Source of the DNA: Prevotella sp. ne3005
Lineage (GTDB): Bacteria; Bacteroidota; Bacteroidia; Bacteroidales; Bacteroidaceae
Direction of reading: 5' to 3'
DNA: 64,000 nt
NCBI RefSeq assembly: GCF_900110085.1
Contig: NZ_FOCK01000003.1
Location: 1 to 64,000 of the forward strand
The translations under genes were made by a program, and so were the position numbers. Positions 44,824 through 53,218 of the stretch are shown piece by piece. Under the pieces are notes generated by a model. The model was not told where the DNA came from and made no database searches. It saw only the letters and a list, made by a program, of their open reading frames with translations. Position 1 is the first letter of the stretch. Each line of letters starts with the position of its first letter.

Positions 44824-46221
44824 ATGCAATACGACGTCATCATCATTGGTGGAGGACTGGGCGGACTGGCGTGCGGCACCATTCTGTCGCGGACTGGCCG
44901 GAGCGTGCTCGTGCTGGAACGAGGGGCGCAGGCGGGAGGCTGCATTCAGAGTTACAGGCGCGGGGGACTGATGTACGACACGGGCTTCCACTATGTTGGC
45001 GGTCTGGGCGAGGGACAGTCGCTGCGCCCGCTGTTCGACGAACTGGGTCTGATGTCGCTGCCCTGGCACCAGTTGGATGCGGAGGGCTTCGACCACGTGA
45101 TGATTGGCAGTCGCAACTTCCTCTTTGCCACCGGCTACGATGCGTTTGTAAGGACGCTGGCCGACGAGTTCCCCCACGAGCGGAAGGAGCTGGAGCAGTA
45201 TGCTGATATGCTCAGAAACTGCGGCGACAACGCCAGGAGGCTGATGCAGACCTCGGCCTACGAATACCTGACGGGCATGTTCCGTGACCCGCTGCTCGTC
45301 AATGTGCTGTCAGGCACGTCGATGAAGATGGAACTGCGCCGCAACACCCTGCCGCTCTTTACTTTTGCCCACTGTCAGGCTCCTTTCATCGAGAGCAGTT
45401 GGCGGCTCCGTGGCGACGGCGGCATGATAGTCCGACGGCTGATGAGTGCCATCCGCGAAAACGGTGGTCAGGTGTTGTGCGGTGCCGATGTGGAGGAATT
45501 GGAAGTGCGCGACGGCAGGGTGGCCGCTGCCCGATGTCGGAACGGAGAGACGTTCGAGGGTCGCACGTTCATCAGCAGCCTGCACCCGGCACTGACCTGC
45601 GGCCTTGTAAAGACGGGACTGAAAGACACTTTCCGCCAGCGGATTGTGACGCAGCAGAATACGCAAGGCATGTTCACCGTATCGCTGCGCACGAAGCCCC
45701 AGCGGGTGCCCTATTTCAACTACAACCAGTACATCTATCGCAAACCTAATGTCTGGACGTTCATGGAGGATGTCGGCGGCGTGGGTGGTGTGATGGTCAG
45801 TTGCAGGGTGCCCGAGAAGGGTGTCTGGACAGAGCAAATAGACCTGTTGACACCCGTCAGGTGGACGATGTGGGAAGAATGGAAAGACTCTGGTGCAAGG
45901 CGTCGCCCTATGTTCTACGAACACCTGAAGCGCCGGTTGGCCGACGAGTGCATCCAGTTGGCAGAGCGCTTCATCCCCAACCTCTCTGACAAGTACGATC
46001 GCCGGTATATCAGCACACCGCTGACCTGGCGCGACTATACCGCCACCCCCGACGGCTCTGCCTACGGCATGCGTAAAGACTACCACCAACCGATGATGAC
46101 GATGCTATCGCCGCGAACACCTATCCCCAACCTGCTGCTGACCGGGCAGAGCCTTGTGCTGCATGGATTGCAAGGAGTGGTAAAGACCGCCTTCGAGACG
46201 TGCAGTGAAATTTTGAAGTGA
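44824..46221 (+). CDS. CrtI/retinol-saturase-like FAD oxidoreductase
   Basis: This 465-residue protein has the FAD-binding start VIIIGGGLGGLACGTILSR, the second motif VLERGAQAGGCIQSY and a C-terminal dinucleotide region (NLLLTGQSLVLHGLQGV), as in phytoene desaturase and all-trans-retinol 13,14-reductase relatives. It would introduce or saturate double bonds in a polyene or acyl chain; the direction cannot be told. ATG 44824 lies 2 nt after the dehydratase stop, and an upstream extension overlapping that gene is rejected. The last codons merge into a heptad repeat. Confidence 0.85.
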   Translation: MQYDVIIIGGGLGGLACGTILSRTGRSVLVLERGAQAGGCIQSYRRGGLMYDTGFHYVGGLGEGQSLRPLFDELGLMSLPWHQLDAEGFDHVMIGSRNFLFATGYDAFVRTLADEFPHERKELEQYADMLRNCGDNARRLMQTSAYEYLTGMFRDPLLVNVLSGTSMKMELRRNTLPLFTFAHCQAPFIESSWRLRGDGGMIVRRLMSAIRENGGQVLCGADVEELEVRDGRVAAARCRNGETFEGRTFISSLHPALTCGLVKTGLKDTFRQRIVTQQNTQGMFTVSLRTKPQRVPYFNYNQYIYRKPNVWTFMEDVGGVGGVMVSCRVPEKGVWTEQIDLLTPVRWTMWEEWKDSGARRRPMFYEHLKRRLADECIQLAERFIPNLSDKYDRRYISTPLTWRDYTATPDGSAYGMRKDYHQPMMTMLSPRTPIPNLLLTGQSLVLHGLQGVVKTAFETCSEILK

Positions 46222-46257
46222 AGAATGAAGAGTGAAGAATGAAGAATTTGCTACCGC
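46218..46257 (+). repeat. Four heptads RTGAAGA plus conserved tail
   Basis: GTGAAGA and ATGAAGA alternate twice at 46218-46245, followed by ATTTGCTACCGC (46246-46257), the same tail as at 36342-36353. The repeat begins at the stop codon of the oxidoreductase gene. Confidence 0.75.
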
Positions 46258-46277
46258 ACAACAAATATAAGAAATCT

Positions 46278-47009
46278 ATGAACAAATTTGCATTAGTGAC
46301 TGGCGGCAGTCGGGGCATAGGCCGTGCCGTCTGTATAGAACTGGCCCAGATGGGCTATCAGGTGATTATCAACTTTGCCAGCAACGAAAAGGAGGCAGAA
46401 CTGACCTTGGCGCTTGTTCGTGCCTTGGGTAGCGACGGCGAACTGATGCGGTTCGACGTGGCCGACCATGAGCAAGTTCAGCAACATCTGACGGCTTGGC
46501 AAGAAACGCATCCTGAGGACTACATCGAAGTCGTTGTCAACAACGCGGGCATCCGCCGCGACAGCGTGCTGGCCCTGATGCCTGTGGACGATTGGAACAG
46601 TGTCGTAGGCACCACCCTGCGTGGCTTCTACAACGTCACCCAACCGCTGCTGCCGCAGATGCAGCGCCGCCGTTTCGGTCGTATCGTCAACATTGCCAGT
46701 GTCAGCGGCTTGCGCGGTCTGCCCGGACAGACTAACTACTCGGCGGCAAAGGGCGGACTCATCGCCGCCACGAAGGCACTGGCGCAGGAGGTGGCCTCGC
46801 GCGGCATCACCGTCAATGCCGTCGCCCCCGGCTTCATCCGTACCGACATGACCGTGGGTCTCGACGAACGGACGCTCTGCCAGCAGATTCCCGCCCGTCG
46901 TTTCGGCAATCCTGAAGAGGTAGCCACCCTGGTTGCCTTCCTCGTTTCTGAGAATGCCAGTTACATCACAGGCCAAGCAATCTCAGTCAATGGTGGACTT
47001 TATACTTGA
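46278..47009 (+). CDS. FabG-like short-chain dehydrogenase/reductase (3-oxoacyl-ACP reductase)
   Basis: This 243-residue SDR has TGGSRGIGRAV for NAD(P) binding (about 8-18), NNAGI (about 88), catalytic Ser in NIASVSG (about 139) and the YSAAK pair Tyr/Lys (about 154-158), and ends ITGQAISVNGGLYT as FabG does. It would reduce the 3-ketoacyl-ACP made by the cluster ketosynthase, completing a ketosynthase-reductase-dehydratase set that lacks a classical enoyl reductase. ATG 46278 follows the heptad repeat. Confidence 0.9.
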   Translation: MNKFALVTGGSRGIGRAVCIELAQMGYQVIINFASNEKEAELTLALVRALGSDGELMRFDVADHEQVQQHLTAWQETHPEDYIEVVVNNAGIRRDSVLALMPVDDWNSVVGTTLRGFYNVTQPLLPQMQRRRFGRIVNIASVSGLRGLPGQTNYSAAKGGLIAATKALAQEVASRGITVNAVAPGFIRTDMTVGLDERTLCQQIPARRFGNPEEVATLVAFLVSENASYITGQAISVNGGLYT

Positions 47010-47026
47010 CAAAACGAATAAGAACA

Positions 47027-47599
47027 ATGAGAAAAACATTATTATTTCTATTTTGCCTCTGTTGCACCATCGTTCATGCACAGACATCCACTTTCCAGAG
47101 CGTGGCAGCACGTTATAAAACCATCCAGTCGGCAACGGCTACAGTCACTAAAACCCCGTCTAAGGGTACAACCACCCACGGGACACTCACCATCCGCAAG
47201 CCCGACCTGGTGAGCATCACGACGAATGGGAATCAGGAAAAACTCGTCATGCAGGGCACCACCTTTACGATGACCTACGGAGGGCGTGACATGCAGACTG
47301 ACAGCAGGCGGAATCAGCAGTTTACCACCTTCCACACTGTGCTGACCAGCCTCATCAACGGCAGCACGGCAGACGTTTCTTCGCTGAAAGACGTGACGGT
47401 AGCAATGAGCGGACAGACCGTCGTCATCACCATCACCCCACCAGCCGGCCCTTTCTGGCGGCGTGGTCTGTTCAAGTCGTTTGTCCTCGTCCTCGACACC
47501 CAGACCTCCGCGTTCAAAACGCTGAAGATGGAAGAGCGGGGTGGCAATAGCACGACATATACTTTTACAGATTTCAAATTCAAGAAACAAACAAAATAG
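47027..47599 (+). CDS. LolA-like periplasmic carrier protein
   Basis: This 190-residue protein starts at ATG 47027, 17 nt after the SDR stop (a TTG at 47006 would overlap). A signal peptide (KTLLFLFCLCCTIVHA) is followed by a LolA-type half-barrel: SVAARYKTIQSATATVTKTPSKGTTT in outline, then HGTLTIRKPDLVSI and KLVMQGTTFTMTY. LolA-like proteins carry lipoproteins; homologues in aryl-polyene-type clusters are thought to carry the lipid product to the outer membrane, which would fit here. Confidence 0.85.
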   Translation: MRKTLLFLFCLCCTIVHAQTSTFQSVAARYKTIQSATATVTKTPSKGTTTHGTLTIRKPDLVSITTNGNQEKLVMQGTTFTMTYGGRDMQTDSRRNQQFTTFHTVLTSLINGSTADVSSLKDVTVAMSGQTVVITITPPAGPFWRRGLFKSFVLVLDTQTSAFKTLKMEERGGNSTTYTFTDFKFKKQTK

Positions 47600-47609
47600 A
47601 AACAAGCTT

Positions 47610-48935
47610 ATGAAAACAAACGTAAAGCCTGCTGAGGGCAAATTAGGAATTCTGGTGGTTGGCTGCGGAGCCGTGGCCACGACGTTGATGACAGGTGTAT
47701 TGATGGCCCGCAGGGGCCTAGCCAAGCCTATTGGCTCGATGACACAGTATGACAAGATACGGATAGGGAAGGGAAAGGCAAAAAGATACCTAAGCTATGC
47801 CGACATCGTGCCGATGGCCTCGGTCGACGACATCGTGTTTGGCTGCTGGGACGTGTATCCGCAGAATGCCTATCAGAGTGCCGTCTATGCCAAGGTGCTG
47901 AAGCGTGAGGACATTGAGCCGGTACGCGAGGAACTGGAGCGCATCGTTCCCATGAAGGCAGCTTTCGACAGAAACTACGCCAAGCGACTGGACGGCGACA
48001 ACGTGAAGGACTGCAAGACCCGTTGGGAGATGGTGGAGATGCTGCGCGAGGACATCCGCAGTTTCCGTGCGCACACAGGCTGTCAGCGCATCGTGGTGCT
48101 GTGGGCGGCGAGCACAGAAATCTATGTGCCTATCGACAAGGAGGTGCATTATTCGTTAGAGGCTTTAGAGGCGGCCATGCAGGGCGATGACCGCCAGCAC
48201 ATCGCCCCCTCGATGTGCTATGCATACGCTGCGCTCAGCGAGGGCTGCCCTTTCATTATGGGTGCTCCCAATACCGCGGTCGATATTCCTGCCATGTGGC
48301 AGTTGGCCGAAAAGATGCAGATGCCCATCTGTGGCAAAGACTTCAAGACGGGGCAGACACTGGTGAAGTCGGGCTTTGCCCCCATACTTGGCGCCCACTG
48401 CCTCGGACTCAGCGGATGGTTCTCTACCAACATCCTCGGCAATCGTGACGGACTGGTGCTTGACGAACCGCAGAACTTCCGCACGAAGGAGGTGTCGAAG
48501 TTGTCAGTGCTTGAAACCATTCTCAAGCCTGGCGAGCAGCCCGACCTTTACGGGCATGGCAACCAGGATGACACGCAGTATTACCATAAGGTACGCATCA
48601 ACTACTACCCACCGCGCAACGACAACAAGGAGTCGTGGGACAACATCGACATCTTCGGCTGGCTGAACTATCCCATGCAGATAAAAATCAATTTCCTCTG
48701 CCGTGACTCTATTCTGGCCGCTCCCGTCTGTCTCGACCTCTGCTTATTGATGGACCTCGCGGCCCGCGCCGGACGCTACGGCATCCAACGCTTCCTCTCG
48801 TTCTTCCTGAAATCGCCCATGCACGACTATACGCAGGGCGAGGAAGCCGTGAACAATCTCTTCCAGCAGCACACCATGCTGAGAAACGCCATCCGCGAAA
48901 TGGGCGGCTACGAGGCTGACGAAGAAATGGATTAA
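47610..48935 (+). CDS. ino1: Inositol-3-phosphate synthase
   Basis: This 441-residue protein starts at ATG 47610 (MKTNVKPAEG). It has the NAD-binding start LGILVVGCGAVATTLM and the catalytic-domain motifs GKDFKTGQTLVKS (about 268) and LGLSGWFSTNILGNRDG (about 292) of MIPS. It converts glucose 6-phosphate to 1D-myo-inositol 3-phosphate, the head group for inositol lipids. Together with the CDP-alcohol phosphatidyltransferase two genes on, it recalls the B. thetaiotaomicron inositol-lipid locus. It follows the LolA-like gene by 10 nt. Confidence 0.93.
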   Translation: MKTNVKPAEGKLGILVVGCGAVATTLMTGVLMARRGLAKPIGSMTQYDKIRIGKGKAKRYLSYADIVPMASVDDIVFGCWDVYPQNAYQSAVYAKVLKREDIEPVREELERIVPMKAAFDRNYAKRLDGDNVKDCKTRWEMVEMLREDIRSFRAHTGCQRIVVLWAASTEIYVPIDKEVHYSLEALEAAMQGDDRQHIAPSMCYAYAALSEGCPFIMGAPNTAVDIPAMWQLAEKMQMPICGKDFKTGQTLVKSGFAPILGAHCLGLSGWFSTNILGNRDGLVLDEPQNFRTKEVSKLSVLETILKPGEQPDLYGHGNQDDTQYYHKVRINYYPPRNDNKESWDNIDIFGWLNYPMQIKINFLCRDSILAAPVCLDLCLLMDLAARAGRYGIQRFLSFFLKSPMHDYTQGEEAVNNLFQQHTMLRNAIREMGGYEADEEMD

Positions 48936-48940
48936 AAACA

Positions 48941-49942
48941 ATGCGCCAGCAAATAAATCGCCTTCTATTCCTAATTGGTATTGCTGCCATCTTTGTGATG
49001 ATCCTCACTTTTGACGTGAGTTTCTCTGAACTATGGGGCTATATCAGCAATGCAGGCTATTGGATAATGGCTGCTATCTTGCTGTGGGCAGGTATCTATG
49101 CCTTGAATGCTCAGGCTTGGCGTATTATAATGCGTTGCAGTGGCCCATGTCCATTTAGTGTCTGGAAGATTTGGCAACTGACAGTCTCCGGGTATGCCCT
49201 CAATGCAACTGTTCCTGTGGGTGGTGTGGGCGGAATGCCATACAAAATTCTGGAAACATCCAGACTCATCGGCACAAAGCGGGCTACATCATCGGTGGTG
49301 TTATTTGCCATGATGCATGTATTCAGCCATTTCTGGTTTTGGCTAACTGGAGTAGCCGTCTATTTGATATTGGCACTTGTTGCCACATGGTCTATTGACT
49401 CTACAATGGTTTTACTGTTGGTGTTGACGAGTCTCATTTCGTGTGGCGGGATATGGCTTTTTCGTAAATGCTACCATTATGGTCTCGTCTCAAAGATGGT
49501 GCTACTAATAGGGAAAATACCAGGTCTGCATCATAAAGTCGGTAGGTTTTACGACAATCACAGACTAAGCTTTGTTGATATAGATCAGCAAATCACCGCC
49601 CTTTGGAATCATAACAAGAAAGCTTTCCGTCAAAGTCTTCTGCTAGAGTATTTATGTCGCTGGCTTCAGGCTTTAGAGGTGTTTTTTATACTTGTAATGC
49701 TCGGACAATATGCAGGTGTTCTTACCTTCTTATTTGCATTTCTAATCATTGCTTTCACTTCGCTGTTTGCAAATCTTGCAGGGTTTATTCCTTTGCAGTT
49801 AGGTGTGCGCGAGGGAGGCTTTGCACTAACAATGGCCTTGTTTGGCCTGGCTCCCGAAGGTGGACTTATTATCAGCATCATCTGTCGCGTTCGTGAAATA
49901 GTATGGGCTATTATTGGTATAGTAATCATGAAATTGAAATGA
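48941..49942 (+). CDS. Flippase-like polytopic membrane protein (LPG synthase TM-domain family)
   Basis: This 333-residue protein has about eight membrane helices of the UPF0104 / lysylphosphatidylglycerol-synthetase TM family, with the conserved PVGGVGGMPYKI (about 88) and ANLAGFIPLQLGVREGGFA (about 271-289). Members lacking the soluble synthase part, as here, are seen as lipid flippases. It is visibly richer in A+T than its neighbours, which may be a composition effect of membrane codons or later acquisition. Start is 5 nt after the MIPS stop; its end overlaps the next gene by 4 nt. Confidence 0.85.
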   Translation: MRQQINRLLFLIGIAAIFVMILTFDVSFSELWGYISNAGYWIMAAILLWAGIYALNAQAWRIIMRCSGPCPFSVWKIWQLTVSGYALNATVPVGGVGGMPYKILETSRLIGTKRATSSVVLFAMMHVFSHFWFWLTGVAVYLILALVATWSIDSTMVLLLVLTSLISCGGIWLFRKCYHYGLVSKMVLLIGKIPGLHHKVGRFYDNHRLSFVDIDQQITALWNHNKKAFRQSLLLEYLCRWLQALEVFFILVMLGQYAGVLTFLFAFLIIAFTSLFANLAGFIPLQLGVREGGFALTMALFGLAPEGGLIISIICRVREIVWAIIGIVIMKLK

Positions 49943-50877
49943 AAAAAGAAATCAAGTCAACTTACAAATCGCAGGACACGGAGGAGTGGCTCGACCGTGT
50001 CTTTACCCGTCCGATAGGCTATCTGTGGGCAAAGTTCTTCCAGCGGCTCGGCGTTCACCCCAATGTGGTTACCGTGCTGTCGATGATCATCGGCGCTTCG
50101 TCAGCTCTCTGCTTCGCCCACGGCTCCTATTGGACAGAGGGCATCGGCGGTCTCTGGTATAACGTTGCAGGCGTTCTGCTGCTGATGTGGGCCAACTTCT
50201 ACGACTCTGCCGACGGACAACTGGCCCGCATGACGGGCAAGAAAACCCGTCTGGGGCGCATCCTCGACGGAGCCGCCAGCGAGGTGTGGTTCATCCCCAT
50301 CTATCTGGCTCTGGTCTGGCGCTTCGGTCAGACCCACGCCCTTTGGCTCACGCTGGTGCTGCTGGTGGCTGTCTTCTGGTCGGGCTTCCACTGCCATGCA
50401 GGACAGTGTGCCCTGGCCGACTACTACCGCCAGATTCACCTCTACTTCCTGAATGGCAAGGCTGGCAGCGAACTCGACACCTCAGCACAACAGAAACTGC
50501 TCTACGACAGTACGCCGTGGAAAGGAAACATCGTGTGGAAGGCATTCCTGAAGACCTACGTCAACTACACACGGGGGCAGGAGCGTCGCACCCCTTGTTT
50601 CCAGCAACTGATGCAGAGACTACGTGCCCGCTATGGCACCATCGATGCCGTCCCACAGCAGTTCCGCGACCGTTTCCGCACCCTCTCGCTCCCCCTGATG
50701 CCGCTCACCAACATCCTGACGTTCAACACCCGTGCCATCGTCCTATACACCTGTTGTCTGTTCGACCTCCCCTGGCTCTACTTCGTCTTCGAGATTGTCA
50801 TCATGGCAGCCCTCTGCGAGTATATGCGCCGCCGACACGAAAGAATGTGCTGGGAATTAGCGCATGATTTGCGATAG
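49939..50877 (+). CDS. CDP-alcohol phosphatidyltransferase, putative phosphatidylinositol-phosphate synthase
   Basis: This 312-residue membrane enzyme has the CDP-OH transferase motif at DSADGQLARMTG...LGRILDGAASE (about 88-114). The first three Asp and the Gly/Ala/Arg are present, but the fourth Asp of D-x3-D is Ser, with Glu one residue later. Next to inositol-phosphate synthase it probably joins inositol phosphate to a CDP-activated lipid, or lipid to CDP-inositol if the nucleotidyltransferase at 52.3 kb supplies that. The 3' end overlaps the convergent HAD gene by 21 nt. Confidence 0.85.
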   Translation: MKKEIKSTYKSQDTEEWLDRVFTRPIGYLWAKFFQRLGVHPNVVTVLSMIIGASSALCFAHGSYWTEGIGGLWYNVAGVLLLMWANFYDSADGQLARMTGKKTRLGRILDGAASEVWFIPIYLALVWRFGQTHALWLTLVLLVAVFWSGFHCHAGQCALADYYRQIHLYFLNGKAGSELDTSAQQKLLYDSTPWKGNIVWKAFLKTYVNYTRGQERRTPCFQQLMQRLRARYGTIDAVPQQFRDRFRTLSLPLMPLTNILTFNTRAIVLYTCCLFDLPWLYFVFEIVIMAALCEYMRRRHERMCWELAHDLR

Positions 50878-51537
50878 TTCTGCCAAATCCGTGATGATCC
50901 TGTCTACCACCATTTGGTGCGAGGGAGCGTCAGTCCACTGCTCTCCTTTGTACCAAACGGTGTGACAGTCAAGGCTTTTGGCTGGCAGGATGTCGTTCTT
51001 GATGGAGTCGCCGATGACGGTCACCTCACTGGGGTGGAGGCCAAGCGCATTGATGGCGATTTGGAAGATGCGAGGGTCGGGTTTGCGGTAGCCTACAGCA
51101 GCAGACTCGACAACCTTGCTGAACAAGCCGTCGAAGCCGAATTCGCGGAGCACGACGGACAGATTGCCGTAGAAATTGCTGACCAACATCAAGACGTAAC
51201 GGGACTTCAGCTGGGTAAGAACCTCGACATTATGGGCAGTATGCTGCTGCGTTAGTCTATAGACAGCATCGACCAGAGTGGGCCCGTAACTTTGACTTAG
51301 TTCCAGGAATTGCATCTGTAGCGATATTTTTGTTGCCAATGTCTGACGGAAGGTAAAGTCGGGCTGGATGACAGGTTGGCTACCCAACAGGCGTTCTACT
51401 TGTACATATGCCTCGCGAAACTGCTGCTCGCTGACGGGAACGCTGCACCGCTGATAGGCATGCCAAAGCACTTGGCCCCAGTGGTTGCCACCCGTATCAA
51501 GCGTGCCTCCGTAGTCGAAAATCAATGCTTTTATCAT
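50857..51537 (-). CDS. HAD-superfamily hydrolase
   Basis: This 226-residue protein has motif I FDYGGTLD (nucleophile Asp8; the second Asp of DxD is Gly), motif II VSNF, motif III Lys in GYRKPDPRIF and motif IV GDSIKNDI. The helical cap is of the haloacid dehalogenase/phosphoglycolate phosphatase type. In this setting it could remove the phosphate from a phosphatidylinositol-phosphate-like intermediate, but the substrate is not shown. Its start overlaps the ATP-grasp gene by 4 nt. Confidence 0.85.
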   Translation of the reverse strand: MIKALIFDYGGTLDTGGNHWGQVLWHAYQRCSVPVSEQQFREAYVQVERLLGSQPVIQPDFTFRQTLATKISLQMQFLELSQSYGPTLVDAVYRLTQQHTAHNVEVLTQLKSRYVLMLVSNFYGNLSVVLREFGFDGLFSKVVESAAVGYRKPDPRIFQIAINALGLHPSEVTVIGDSIKNDILPAKSLDCHTVWYKGEQWTDAPSHQMVVDRIITDLAELSQIMR

Positions 51538-52328
51538 TTCGTAACCAGTTTTGCGATGGCATCGGCAGCCTCGTCACGACAGCGACAGAAACTGGGCCAG
51601 TCGTTGAAATCGATGATGCAATAGGTGCCGTCTGGACGTACGATGCAGTCGCCGCCATAGATGTCTAACCCCACCAGTGAGGCCAGCCTTTCAACATCGT
51701 GGCGCAGCGTGCTGAGGGGAAAGGGGAAGTGACGTGCCTTGCCGTTGTAGCGTTCCAGGCCGAACTTCGTCTTGCCATCGTCGGTGGGATAGTAGCAACG
51801 GAAGAAATCGGTGCCTTGTACGCCATAGAACTTCAGCAGGTCGCCCTCGACATGGGCGCTGAGCACGTAGTCGGCGATGCCACGCCGGTTGAATTGGCGA
51901 ATGGCTTCGGCGACGGCCTGCTCATCTTTGCAGAAGAGTACGTCGTCGGGCTGCTGCGCACAGGCATCGTCGCGCTTCAGCCAATAGCCTTTGTCGCCCC
52001 ACTTGGGAGGACAAGGCAGGTGGTGGCGCAGCATGATTTGCTCCAACGAGGAACGGGAACAGGCGGTGACGGACTGAGGGGTGTTGATGACACGGCAAGG
52101 CTGACGACTGAGCCAGGCCAGCGTGTGAGGCAGGCGTCCCATGGAGAGAATGGTTCCATTGAACATTGAATATTGAACATTGAACATTGAGAGTTCCGTC
52201 TCAGAAATGATGGTCACACTATAACCCTTGCCAACAAGCCTGTCGGCCACAGCCTGCATGATGGCGCGGTCGCTCTCCACCGAATTAGGTGAGAACTGTG
52301 GGGCGCGGGTGATGGCGAGTATCTTCAT
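51534..52328 (-). CDS. ATP-grasp family ligase-like protein with coding heptad repeat
   Basis: This 264-residue protein has an ATP-grasp layout: N-terminal Rossmann-like part (KILAITRAPQFSPNSVESD), central lid (CPPKWGDKGYWLKRDD) and C-terminal metal site DGTYCIIDFNDWPSF. It resembles RimK/GAK-type ligases forming amide or ester bonds on carboxylates; the substrate is unknown. Codons about 47-57 (LSMFNVQYSMFNG) are encoded by 4.7 copies of ATTGAAY (52158-52190), so copy changes would shift the frame. It is coupled by 4-nt overlaps to both neighbours. Confidence 0.78.
   Translation of the reverse strand: MKILAITRAPQFSPNSVESDRAIMQAVADRLVGKGYSVTIISETELSMFNVQYSMFNGTILSMGRLPHTLAWLSRQPCRVINTPQSVTACSRSSLEQIMLRHHLPCPPKWGDKGYWLKRDDACAQQPDDVLFCKDEQAVAEAIRQFNRRGIADYVLSAHVEGDLLKFYGVQGTDFFRCYYPTDDGKTKFGLERYNGKARHFPFPLSTLRHDVERLASLVGLDIYGGDCIVRPDGTYCIIDFNDWPSFCRCRDEAADAIAKLVTK
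52158..52190. repeat. ATTGAAY heptad array inside the ATP-grasp gene
   Basis: ATTGAAC, ATTGAAT, ATTGAAC, ATTGAAC and ATTGA follow one another without gaps on the plus strand. The unit length of 7 is not a multiple of 3, so gain or loss of one copy changes the reading frame. Confidence 0.85.
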
Positions 52329-53050
52329 TGCAGGAAACGGTTAGCTTTCGATATATCGGCACGGTGGTCAATGTCGAGAATCTTGGTGAAAGGATAGGCC
52401 CAGAGCCGCAGGTTGTCGGCCAGCAATGCCCGCTGGAAGTTACGCATACGGCTCTCGCCACGGGCTATGCACTGGCGGAGTGTCGTGAGGGAGCGTGGCG
52501 TCAGTCCGTAGATGCCACCGCTGATGTATCTCGGCTGCGGGTCAGAGTCCAGAAATGACATGATGCGGAGCGTGGCATCGGTCTTGACATAGAGCGGACT
52601 CTCATCGTCGATGTAGCCGGTGACAGCCATCAGTCCGTCGGCTTCTCCGGATGCTAACACCCGACGGAACTCGGAGACATATTGAGCGAACTCATATTCA
52701 CGAAATATAGTATCTACCGTCGTCAATATGAAGGAACTGTCTTGCAGGAATGGCGACAACTCATGGAGTGAGTGCATGGAACTCGGGGTGTCTTTCGCAA
52801 TGAATCGCAGTGGCACGTCAGGGTTCTGCTGTAGTTGGCGCAGGTGATGGCAGGTCTGCACGTCGCGCTCACGACAGATGACGTCAATCTCTGTCGCACC
52901 TTGGGCCAGGAAGATGCGAATCAGACGGTCAATCATCGGTTCACCGTCTATCATCACCAAAGGCTTCGGCACCGTCATGCCCTCATGAGCCAATCGCGAG
53001 CCTTCGCCTGCTGCTATGATTGCATATTTCATCTTTTTGTCTTTATACAT
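52325..53050 (-). CDS. Sugar/inositol-phosphate nucleotidyltransferase (NTP_transf family)
   Basis: This protein of up to 241 residues has the NTP-binding signature IIAAGEGSRLAHEGMTVPKPLVMIDGEPMI near the N-terminus and the metal Asp in LTTVDTIF (about 116). Family members join NTPs to sugar or alditol phosphates. With inositol-phosphate synthase and a CDP-alcohol transferase nearby, a CDP-inositol role as in thermophile di-inositol phosphate synthesis is possible but unproven. ATG 53050 lies 5 nt after the -7 box (leaderless); ATG 53032 is the conserved start. It is first in an operon with the ATP-grasp and HAD genes. Confidence 0.82.
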   Translation of the reverse strand: MYKDKKMKYAIIAAGEGSRLAHEGMTVPKPLVMIDGEPMIDRLIRIFLAQGATEIDVICRERDVQTCHHLRQLQQNPDVPLRFIAKDTPSSMHSLHELSPFLQDSSFILTTVDTIFREYEFAQYVSEFRRVLASGEADGLMAVTGYIDDESPLYVKTDATLRIMSFLDSDPQPRYISGGIYGLTPRSLTTLRQCIARGESRMRNFQRALLADNLRLWAYPFTKILDIDHRADISKANRFLQ

Positions 53051-53055
53051 TGTTG

Positions 53056-53098
53056 CAAAGGTAGTGCATCGGTTGGAAATAGTGGTGTCTTGCTTTTC
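53056..53098 (-). promoter_or_regulatory. Regulon element (f) and -7 box for the nucleotidyltransferase operon
   Basis: The element is at 53074-53098 on the minus strand (begins GAAAAGCAAGACACC, the most divergent copy), then 10 nt, then TACCTTTG (53056-53063). Confidence 0.7.
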
Positions 53099-53148
53099 CG
53101 TGAAAGTGCAACATTCCGTCGTTTCTCTCCATCGAAAACAATTCTGAA

Positions 53149-53191
53149 GAAGTCAGGGACACCGCTATGACATAGAAATGGAGTACCTTTG
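53149..53191 (+). promoter_or_regulatory. Regulon element (e) and -7 box for the patatin gene
   Basis: The element is at 53149-53173 (begins GAAGTCAGGGACACC), then 10 nt, then TACCTTTG (53184-53191). It is 50 nt from the divergent copy (f). Confidence 0.8.
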
Positions 53192-53218
53192 CAAACAAAA
53201 ATCTATAGAGAAGCAGAA

